NCBI RefSeq assembly: GCF_003046425.1
Contig: NZ_QAJG01000003.1
Location: 197,501-207,500, forward strand
Length of the DNA stretch: 10,000 nucleotides
Direction of reading: 5' to 3'
DNA from: Leptospira borgpetersenii serovar Javanica
GTDB taxonomy: Bacteria > Spirochaetota > Leptospiria > Leptospirales > Leptospiraceae
In this document: positions 1-10,000 of the stretch, one piece after another
Numbering within the stretch: position 1 is the stretch's first letter
Layout of the letters: every line of letters begins with the position of its first letter
Notes under the pieces: generated by a model
Databases searched by the model: none
Told to the model about the DNA's origin: nothing
What the model saw: the letters and a program-made list of their open reading frames with translations, nothing else
Program-made: the position numbers and the translations under genes

Positions 1-179
1 GGAAGACTATTTGTAAACGCCGTAGTGATTTTTCTTTGTTCGATTCGTGAACTCAATTTTCCGGGAGCATAAAATAACGTAAAAAGATCGGCGGATGGAT
101 AAATTTTTAAGAGAGAGTCTAAAACCAGTTCTCCCCCTCTCATTCCGTTCAGCCAATCGTGAATAATGGCAACTTTCAT
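1..179 (-). CDS. Glycosyltransferase family 4 protein, N-terminal fragment (runs off the window)
   Basis: Reading the minus strand from ATG at 179 gives a protein beginning MKVAIIHDWLNGMRGGELVL, followed by DSLLKIYPSADLFTLFYAPG and then KLSSRIEQRKITTAFTNSL, open to the window edge (59 complete codons). The start 'VAIIHDWL..MRGGE.VL......P.ADLFTL' is the characteristic N-terminus of GT4 (GT-B fold) glycosyltransferases; the GG-E segment lies in the nucleotide-sugar enzyme's first Rossmann half. Such enzymes transfer a sugar from an NDP-sugar to a polysaccharide or lipid acceptor at the inner face of the membrane, so a role in surface glycan synthesis is likely but inferred. The frame stays open upstream of 179, but the ATG coincides with the family N-terminus. 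Its Shine-Dalgarno sequence is weak (GAAG). The acceptor and sugar cannot be told from this part. Confidence 0.85.
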   Translation of the reverse strand, partial: MKVAIIHDWLNGMRGGELVLDSLLKIYPSADLFTLFYAPGKLSSRIEQRKITTAFTNSL

Positions 180-258
180 GCAGTTATCTTCGACAGATTT
201 GAGAGTTTTCCTCAGATGACTGCGAATGTTTCTTGAACCGGTGATCGTTATTGGACTT

Positions 259-416
259 AGAGCCGGTCTCAAAACCTCCAAAATGTGGGAACTCCCACGA
301 AAGCTTGACAATAATAAAACCTATTCGAAGGCCGATGATCGTCAAAGGGGAGAGAACTTTTCATTTTATGAAAAATTCAAAATGAATATTTCTGTAGAGG
401 TTTTAAGACCGGCTCT
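259..416. repeat. Long imperfect inverted repeat, MITE-like
   Basis: The left arm (259-279, AGAGCCGGTCTCAAAACCTCC) and the reverse complement of the right arm (396-416) agree at 19 of 21 positions, and the similarity continues weakly for about 3 nt on the outer side. The 116 nt between the arms are AT-rich and carry no convincing ORF. The arms face each other as in a terminal-inverted-repeat element of about 158 bp. I see no clear target-site duplication, so a mobile origin is only a possibility. A structured regulatory element between the divergent genes is the alternative. Confidence 0.55.
285..298. repeat. Short palindrome GTGGGAACTCCCAC
   Basis: The sequence is a 6-bp inverted repeat (GTGGGA / TCCCAC) around the dinucleotide AC. 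It belongs to the same motif class as the copies at 9323-9332 and 9377-9388 (AGGAGTTCCT, TAGGAGTTCCTA), seen here on the opposite strand. I recall such GGAGTTCC/GGAACTCC palindromes as very common in pathogenic Leptospira genomes; their function is not known to me. Confidence 0.6.
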
Positions 417-430
417 TACACAATTATAAT
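403..430 (+). promoter_or_regulatory. Candidate sigma-70-type promoter upstream of the dioxygenase gene
   Basis: A perfect -10 hexamer TATAAT (425-430) follows a poor -35 (TTAAGA, 403-408) with 16-nt spacing. The -35 lies inside the right arm of the inverted repeat. It would give a leader of roughly 180 nt that contains repeat copy A before the dioxygenase start at 616. The region is AT-rich, so a chance match is quite possible. Confidence 0.35.
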
Positions 431-517
431 CATAATTCCGATTTGCAAAAATGTTTTCGATAGAAAAGAAAGGTCCAAAATGGAAATGTGAAATACAATA
501 GAGGTGCCCCAAAATTA

Positions 518-592
518 ACTCTCCGTCCGCTTCCGTTTATAAAACGATCGATTGAAGCGGTTTTGTCCATCTGAACTTTTTCAACAACTCTA
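518..592 (+). repeat. Dispersed repeat, copy A (upstream of the dioxygenase gene)
   Basis: This stretch aligns along its whole length with 1412-1495. Shared blocks are TCCGTCCG, TTTATAAAA, CGATTGAAGC, ATCTGAACT and TTTTCAACAACTCTA. Copy A lacks 6 nt near its 3' part that are present in copy B. It can fold as CGTTT-ATA-AAACG (534-546), nested inside CCGCTT (527-532) and AAGCGG (555-560). It ends directly before the ribosome binding site of the dioxygenase gene. Confidence 0.75.
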
Positions 593-615
593 ATAAGGAA
601 AGGAAATTTCTCTTT

Positions 616-1389
616 ATGACAAATCCAGTTTTATTTTTTGGACACGGCTCTCCAATGAACCTCGTAACTCCGTCCGACTTCACTCGGAACCTGAAGGAAT
701 TTGGTGCAACACTTCAGGCTGTGAAAAATATACTCGTCGTTTCCGCGCATTGGAAAACGAGAGGAACTTACGTGACCACCTCTGATCCACCGAAACAGAT
801 TTATGATTTTTACGGATTTCCTCCCGAATTATACGAGATTCAATATCGACCTTCCGGATCCCCGGAACTCGCCGAAAAGATCCAGAATTCGCTCAAAACC
901 GTAAACGCTCAACCTACACAAGAATGGGGACTCGATCATGGGAGTTGGGGAGTATTGTGTTTCCTATTTCAAAAAGCAAATATCCCCGTACTTCAATTGA
1001 GCCTCGATACGAACTTAAGCCCCGAAAAACAATACGAGATCGGAAAAGAATTACGACCACTCCGAGAGGAGGGAACCTTAATCTTAGGAAGCGGAAACAT
1101 CGTTCACAATCTGCAAAAAGCCGATTTTTACGATATGAATGCGACACCTACGGATTGGGCGATCGAGTTCGATGAGTTCATACGACAAATGCTGGAATCC
1201 AGAAACGATAAAGAGATTTTAGACTTTCAAAAAAAAGGAGACATCGCAACGTTCTCAGTGCCTACCACGGAACATTTGGAACCGATTTTTTACGTTTTAG
1301 GCGCGATGAAACCCGAAGAAAAAGTGAAGTTCATTCATCATAGTTTTCAGAATCGAACCGTATCCATGCGGTCTTTTACTTCGATTTAA
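616..1389 (+). CDS. ygiD: Class III extradiol dioxygenase, DODA/YgiD family
   Basis: The 257-aa product belongs to the LigB-like DODA family of ring-opening dioxygenases, cytoplasmic metalloenzymes that cleave catechols; the plant and E. coli members act on L-DOPA (4,5-extradiol cleavage). The diagnostic segments are present in order: FGHGSPMN (His10), SAHW (His45), YDFYGFPPELY (63-73), DHGSWG (His108), GSGNIVHNL (His164) and TTEHLEPIFYVLGA (His220). His10, His45, His164 and His220 correspond to the metal ligands of this family and His108 to the conserved active-site histidine. The length matches YgiD. The ATG is preceded by AAGGAAAGGAAA at 595-606 with 9-nt spacing. The gene stands alone and is bracketed by two copies of a dispersed repeat (518-592 and 1412-1495). 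The physiological substrate in this organism is not evident; the family call is firm, the DOPA substrate is not. Confidence 0.93.
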   Translation: MTNPVLFFGHGSPMNLVTPSDFTRNLKEFGATLQAVKNILVVSAHWKTRGTYVTTSDPPKQIYDFYGFPPELYEIQYRPSGSPELAEKIQNSLKTVNAQPTQEWGLDHGSWGVLCFLFQKANIPVLQLSLDTNLSPEKQYEIGKELRPLREEGTLILGSGNIVHNLQKADFYDMNATPTDWAIEFDEFIRQMLESRNDKEILDFQKKGDIATFSVPTTEHLEPIFYVLGAMKPEEKVKFIHHSFQNRTVSMRSFTSI

Positions 1390-1411
1390 AAAAATGCGAG
1401 TTCAACGTAAG

Positions 1412-1492
1412 ACTGTCCGTCCGTTTCTGTTTTATAAAAACAGTCGATTGAAGCAGTTTCGTTTATCTGAACTATGGAATTTTTCAACAACT

Positions 1493-1495
<3 letters not shown>
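1412..1495 (+). repeat. Dispersed repeat, copy B (downstream of the dioxygenase gene)
   Basis: This is the second copy of the repeat at 518-592, in the same orientation. It contains a perfect 7-bp hairpin, CTGTTTT-ATA-AAAACAG (1427-1443), at the position where copy A has CGTTT-ATA-AAACG; the paired bases differ but pairing is kept. The hairpin has no T-run, so it is not a canonical terminator. The last three bases form the stop codon of the convergent gamma-carboxylase-like gene. Confidence 0.75.
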
Positions 1496-4831
<3,336 letters not shown>

Positions 4832-4904
4832 ATCTTTGAATTCAACACGGTGAATGGATTTGCAGAAAACCGAATTCTTAGAACTGGATTGGAGATTTCC
4901 AAAG

Positions 4905-4937
<33 letters not shown>

Positions 4938-5035
4938 GTTAAGATCAAATGCAGAATATTTTGAAACATACGATTTCCTAGGATAGAATCGACCTTTTCT
5001 ATGAGTATCGGTCTCCCCTAATGGATGCGGTTTTA

Positions 5036-5095
<60 letters not shown>

Positions 5096-5112
5096 CTTTT
5101 AGAGAAAAAAAA

Positions 5113-5461
<349 letters not shown>

Positions 5462-5478
5462 TTAACTCCTCAATTCAT

Positions 5479-5495
5479 ATTCTTCAGAGAAGAAT
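5479..5495. promoter_or_regulatory. Candidate operator palindrome upstream of the DoxX-like gene
   Basis: ATTCTTC-AGA-GAAGAAT is a perfect 7-bp inverted repeat with a 3-nt centre, immediately upstream of the GAGGAG ribosome binding site (5466-5471). It could be a repressor-binding site in the leader or a small RNA hairpin. No regulator gene lies next to it, so the assignment is speculative. Confidence 0.35.
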
Positions 5496-5531
5496 TTCCG
5501 AAATCAGTCATTCTATCTGAAAGTCAGGTAT

Positions 5532-5581
<50 letters not shown>

Positions 5582-5599
5582 TAAAGTGGGTTTCCCGTT

Positions 5600-6049
<450 letters not shown>

Positions 6050-6210
6050 AATTACAAGTCTCCTTAATTTTTTCGGCAAAATCTGGAGTTTCATAAACTT
6101 ACAAAACTGGCCGGACCTTAGGAGTGCGTTTTATACCGTATTCAAAAATCCTAAACGAAGTCCGTTTAATGATCCCATGAAATTTTTTTATTATGCGTTT
6201 GTTAGAAACT

Positions 6211-6248
<38 letters not shown>

Positions 6249-6270
6249 ATTTTTAGTGGAAAATTTTAGT

Positions 6271-7314
<1,044 letters not shown>

Positions 7315-7363
7315 TCCGCTTTCAAACAGTAAAATTCCCGTTTCGCTCGAGGTGCGGTTTTAT

Positions 7364-8107
7364 ATGAAATCTAGATTTTACGTTTTGTCTTTCTATTCTA
7401 TTCTGATCCTATTTGCAAACTGCAAGATTGATCAAAGAGTCAGCACTGATAAAAGTCATCGGACCGTTTTAGCTTCCGTTGATACGAACTGCCAGGTCGT
7501 CTCCGTCGAACCCTTGTATTCTTTCCTGTTCGGTTTACTTCCCGTGTTTCGTCAAGTCGAACCCGAGCCAGGACCAGGAAAAACGTTACGCGTCACAGAA
7601 ATTACAAACTGGAAGGATTATGTAGTAACCGCGTTAGGCGGTTGGGCGATCACTTTGGTTCGCCGGACGAGAACGATCGAATTTTGTGAGGAAAACTTAT
7701 ACGCCAGCAATTGGAATCCCGAAAAGATTTCCATCGATCAGACCTTGTATCAGATGGCCGTATCCGGTAAGATCGTCGTCCATTTGAAATTGGGAGATCC
7801 TTTGACCCAGGTAAGAATCGTAGGTTTTGATGAATCCTCCGTGGAGATTGAAATCGTGATTCCCGATCCTCAAGGTGGAGTGATGGATCGGGCTTTTTTA
7901 CGGGATGGTTCCATTTTGGACGGTAAGCAGATCGGACAGGACGACAAGGAAGTGATCATGGAAAGCCTGGAAGGGAAAAAAATTACGATCGCCAAGTCGA
8001 CCCTTCATAAGATCGACATGCGGGTTCCGAAAACGATTAAAGAAAAAAAGAATATTCTAAAATCCGAAATCTCCAGGATCGCATTCGAGAATTCGGCGAA
8101 TAAGTAG
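7364..8107 (+). CDS. Putative lipoprotein of unknown function
   Basis: The ATG at 7364 is preceded by GAGGTG (7349-7354) and opens MKSRFYVLSFYSILILFANC, a lipoprotein signal peptide with Cys20 and Asn at -1. The mature protein (247 aa in the precursor) has a hydrophobic patch YSFLFGLLPVF (52-62), a Gly-rich hydrophobic stretch WKDYVVTALGGWAITLV (83-99), and Cys43 and Cys108. The C-terminal part contains a short beta motif, FLRDGSILDGKQIGQ (178-192) followed by EGKKITIAKSTLHKIDM (203-219). This resembles the 'DG..l.G.i..Q.......G....i....I..I' pattern of small export-associated beta domains. I do not recognise a named family. The open frame begins further upstream inside the preceding gene, but the signal peptide fixes the start. 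It lies 49 bp after the DUF1566 lipoprotein gene and is followed by a strong terminator. Confidence 0.78.
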   Translation: MKSRFYVLSFYSILILFANCKIDQRVSTDKSHRTVLASVDTNCQVVSVEPLYSFLFGLLPVFRQVEPEPGPGKTLRVTEITNWKDYVVTALGGWAITLVRRTRTIEFCEENLYASNWNPEKISIDQTLYQMAVSGKIVVHLKLGDPLTQVRIVGFDESSVEIEIVIPDPQGGVMDRAFLRDGSILDGKQIGQDDKEVIMESLEGKKITIAKSTLHKIDMRVPKTIKEKKNILKSEISRIAFENSANK

Positions 8108-8139
8108 CGTGTAATATCGAAGAACCTTTGTTTTGTTCC

Positions 8140-8179
8140 ACTTCCCTCTTGTAAGTTTTACGACCAAGGGAAGTTTTTT
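8140..8179 (+). terminator. Rho-independent terminator of the lipoprotein pair
   Basis: ACTTCCCT (8140-8147) pairs perfectly with AGGGAAGT (8167-8174), and the last stem T runs into six consecutive T (8174-8179). The intervening sequence can extend the structure with GTAA/TTAC. It begins 33 nt after the stop codon at 8107. No matching A-run precedes the left arm, so it works best in the plus direction. Confidence 0.88.
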
Positions 8180-8200
8180 ATTGATCTCTTTTTAAAATCG

Positions 8201-8235
8201 CGAATTCATCGAAAAGCAAGTTCCCGATGAATTCG
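8201..8235. promoter_or_regulatory. Perfect inverted repeat over the start codon of the DUF433 remnant
   Basis: CGAATTCATCG (8201-8211) and CGATGAATTCG (8225-8235) are perfect 11-bp arms around a 13-nt centre. The right arm contains the ATG (8227-8229) of the broken DUF433 gene. In RNA this would hide the start codon; in DNA it would be a good operator. Autoregulation is usual for antitoxin genes, so an operator is plausible, but this is inference. Confidence 0.5.
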
Positions 8236-8257
8236 AAGCTTTTGAAAAAAATCACCG

Positions 8258-8264
8258 TAAATTC
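8258..8264 (+). repeat. Left copy of the 7-bp target-site duplication
   Basis: TAAATTC abuts the left terminal inverted repeat of the 141-bp element. The identical heptamer abuts the right end at 8406-8412. Confidence 0.78.
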
Positions 8265-8405
<141 letters not shown>

Positions 8406-8412
8406 TAAATTC
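8406..8412 (+). repeat. Right copy of the 7-bp target-site duplication
   Basis: TAAATTC follows the right terminal inverted repeat directly and matches 8258-8264 exactly. It supplies the Asn and most of the Ser codon of the interrupted DUF433 gene. Confidence 0.78.
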
Positions 8413-8618
8413 CGAAATATGCATGTATCCGAGGGCTCCGGATTCGGGTTATCGACATACTAGAACTCTTTTCCAACAAGTTGTCGCACGAACAAATCTT
8501 AGAGGAAATGTCGGATTTGGAGCCGGACGATTTTAAGGCGAGTTTACTGTACGCTTCTATGAAAATTGATCACGCCGCGGTGCTTGCCGATTGATTCTAT
8601 GGTTTGACACACAGCTAT

Positions 8619-8635
8619 CCCCAAAGCTTGCAAAG
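8619..8635. repeat. Left arm of a gapped inverted repeat flanking ispF
   Basis: CCCCAAAGCTTGCAAAG is, in reverse complement, similar to CTTTGCCAAGCTTTGTGGG at 9197-9215, with two single-base gaps. The two arms lie on either side of ispF. The match is short and may be part of a dispersed repeat rather than a functional pair. Confidence 0.35.
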
Positions 8636-8662
8636 TGAATGTACGAAGATGCAAATCGAACT

Positions 8663-9148
<486 letters not shown>

Positions 9149-9175
9149 TCTAATATTCCTAAATTCTAATGTTGC

Positions 9176-9205
9176 ATTCTACGCTCAAGAGTTCTCCTTT
9201 GCCAA
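9176..9205 (-). promoter_or_regulatory. Probable sigma-70-type promoter of ispF
   Basis: On the minus strand TTGGCA (9205-9200) and TAGAAT (9181-9176) are separated by 18 nt, each one mismatch from consensus. Transcription would start near 9169, about 20 nt before the ATG, leaving room for the AGGAA ribosome binding site at 9156-9160. The -35 lies within the right arm of the inverted repeat at 9197-9215. Confidence 0.55.
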
Positions 9206-9215
9206 GCTTTGTGGG
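9197..9215. repeat. Right arm of the gapped inverted repeat flanking ispF
   Basis: CTTTGCCAAGCTTTGTGGG matches the reverse complement of 8619-8635 with two single-base gaps. It overlaps the -35 region proposed for ispF. Confidence 0.35.
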
Positions 9216-9322
9216 TCTTTAAAAAGCAATCTATTTTTGCAACCCAAATAATTGTTCCGACAAACGATAGGCAATTGAAATTGCGAGAATTTCCTGCAAA
9301 TTCTAATCCTTTTACAAAAAGA

Positions 9323-9332
9323 AGGAGTTCCT
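9323..9332. repeat. Short palindrome AGGAGTTCCT
   Basis: This is a 4-bp inverted repeat around GT, the core of the GGAGTTCC palindrome class seen also at 285-298 and 9377-9388. It lies 54 bp from the next copy in the same orientation. Confidence 0.5.
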
Positions 9333-9376
9333 ATATTCCGCAATGTTTGAAATAGAACGGATTTTTGAAAATAAAA

Positions 9377-9388
9377 TAGGAGTTCCTA
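9377..9388. repeat. Short palindrome TAGGAGTTCCTA
   Basis: This is a 5-bp inverted repeat (TAGGA / TCCTA) around GT. It is the third copy of the motif class in the window, close to the copy at 9323-9332. Confidence 0.55.
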
Positions 9389-9636
9389 CTTCTTACGAAT
9401 CCGGCATATAAAATTTTCCGACTCCGGAGATCGTTTTTCATCCTTTGATCTCGTTTCAAAAACGTCCCAATATTCCCAATTTACAAGTTTTTCCTCTTTG
9501 CATAGCAACATCGACTTTCTTCTTGATCCTGTAAAACTTGTCTCAAGTAGAAATATAATTTGGAGTAGAATTTGATACGTTTTATATCCGAGGTTTTTGT
9601 CTAAATCCACAGCCCAAAGCAAATTTTACCGCGTTT

Positions 9637-10000
9637 CTACTTCGTATCGATTCGATTCAAAAAAACGTCCACGATATTTTGTTTCCATCTCAGTTCTTTT
9701 ATCAGATAGGCTGCATTGGCGAGATTTTGGTGGAGTTCTATCGATCTTTTTTTATTCCGTTTCGCCTCGTCCCGCTCCGAAAAATGAAAATTACAAATCG
9801 ATAAACCGGCATATGTTTCCCCCAAAAGAAAAGGTCCCGAAGGATTCAACTCGATCGATCGTAGGAAATATTTTTTTGCCAAAGTGTAATCTCCTTTTTG
9901 AAGATGGAGGTATCCCAGATTGTTGACTGGATAAGCGAACGTGGGATTTAATTCCGCCGCTTTTTGAAAATGAGAAAGCGCTTTTTCCGTCTTACCGTCG
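9637..10000 (-). CDS. TPR repeat protein, C-terminal fragment (runs off the window)
   Basis: The minus-strand frame is open from the window edge to a TAG at 9637-9639 and gives 120 complete residues. Two tetratricopeptide repeats are clear: KTEKALSHFQKAAELNPTFA, then YPVNNLGYLHLQKGDYTLAK followed by KYFLRSIELNPSGPF. A third, degenerate repeat follows (LGETYAGLSICNFHFSERDE). The tail WKQNIVDVFLNRIDTK is not TPR. The A-x-x-x-F-x-K-A-x-x-L-N-P pattern is typical of protein-interaction scaffolds. A TTG inside the frame (9880-9882) is not the start, because the repeats continue upstream past it. The N-terminus, any signal peptide and any other domain lie outside the window, so location and partners are unknown. 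Confidence 0.85.
   Translation of the reverse strand, partial: DGKTEKALSHFQKAAELNPTFAYPVNNLGYLHLQKGDYTLAKKYFLRSIELNPSGPFLLGETYAGLSICNFHFSERDEAKRNKKRSIELHQNLANAAYLIKELRWKQNIVDVFLNRIDTK

Larger units (their letters stand above)
180..615. other. Gene-free divergent intergenic region
   Basis: No credible coding sequence lies between the divergent glycosyltransferase and dioxygenase genes. The stretch holds a long inverted repeat (259-416) with a small palindrome inside it (285-298), a candidate promoter on the plus strand (403-430) and copy A of a dispersed repeat (518-592). The ribosome binding site of the dioxygenase gene, AAGGAAAGGAAA, lies at 595-606. Confidence 0.7.
9206..9636. other. Gene-poor intergenic region with short palindromes
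   Basis: This AT-rich stretch between ispF and the TPR gene shows no convincing gene. A minus-strand open frame of 78 codons (9622-9386) has only a TTG start, no ribosome binding site and no recognisable family. The stretch contains two AGGAGTTCCT-type palindromes (9323-9332, 9377-9388) and a small inverted repeat GCAAT-TGAA-ATTGC (9271-9284). No Rho-independent terminator for the TPR gene was seen. Confidence 0.6.

Noticed and set aside
226..429. Plus-strand open frame of 67 codons in the left intergenic region
   Set aside because: It runs across the inverted repeat and the palindrome, has no ribosome binding site and no recognisable protein pattern.
9271..9284. Small inverted repeat GCAAT-TGAA-ATTGC
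   Set aside because: The 5-bp AT-rich stem has no T-run and no link to a gene end, so it is likely chance.
9386..9622. Minus-strand open frame of 78 codons after the TPR gene
   Set aside because: It has only a TTG start, no ribosome binding site and no recognisable domain, and it contains one of the dispersed palindromes near its end.

Overview
The window reads as a spirochaete chromosome segment, most likely Leptospira and probably of the pathogenic clade. Three things point there: several short lipoprotein signal peptides with relaxed lipoboxes ending in Asn-Cys or Ser-Cys, a vitamin K-dependent gamma-carboxylase-like membrane protein of the kind I recall from pathogenic Leptospira, and short dispersed palindromes of the type GTGGGAACTCCCAC / TAGGAGTTCCTA. 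No database was searched, so the species is inferred.

Layout. 1-179 (minus) is the N-terminal end of a GT4 glycosyltransferase cut by the window edge. 180-615 has no gene but holds a long inverted repeat (259-416), a small palindrome and the first copy of a dispersed repeat. 616-1389 (plus) is a YgiD-type extradiol dioxygenase, with the second copy of the repeat just after it. 4831-1493 (minus) is a tight operon transcribed as TPR lipoprotein, dprA, then the gamma-carboxylase homologue, with overlapping ends. A good Rho-independent terminator (5072-5095) separates it from an upstream DoxX-like membrane protein (5113-5460, minus). 5600-6049 (plus) is rimI behind a recognisable sigma-70-type promoter. 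6271-8107 (plus) is a pair of lipoprotein genes closed by a strong terminator (8140-8179). 8663-9148 (minus) is ispF with its own promoter. 9206-9636 is gene-poor, and 9637-10000 (minus) is the C-terminal end of a TPR protein cut by the window edge.

The most notable structure is at 8227-8594. A DUF433-family (predicted antitoxin) gene can be read in two pieces, separated by a 141-bp element with perfect 11-bp terminal inverted repeats (ACGTGAGTTCG / CGAACTCACGT) and flanked by a perfect 7-bp direct repeat, TAAATTC. Removing the element plus one copy of the repeat restores the antitoxin reading frame exactly across the junction. This is strong internal evidence for a MITE-like insertion. A second lesion, an apparent 11-nt deletion, breaks the frame a few codons downstream, and no toxin partner is visible. 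The locus looks like a dead toxin-antitoxin remnant carrying a fossil of a small non-autonomous element.

The intact genes are a mixed set: housekeeping (ispF, rimI, dprA), envelope and lipoprotein genes, and one oxidoreductase. Apart from the 4831-1493 operon and the lipoprotein pair, they do not form an obvious shared pathway.
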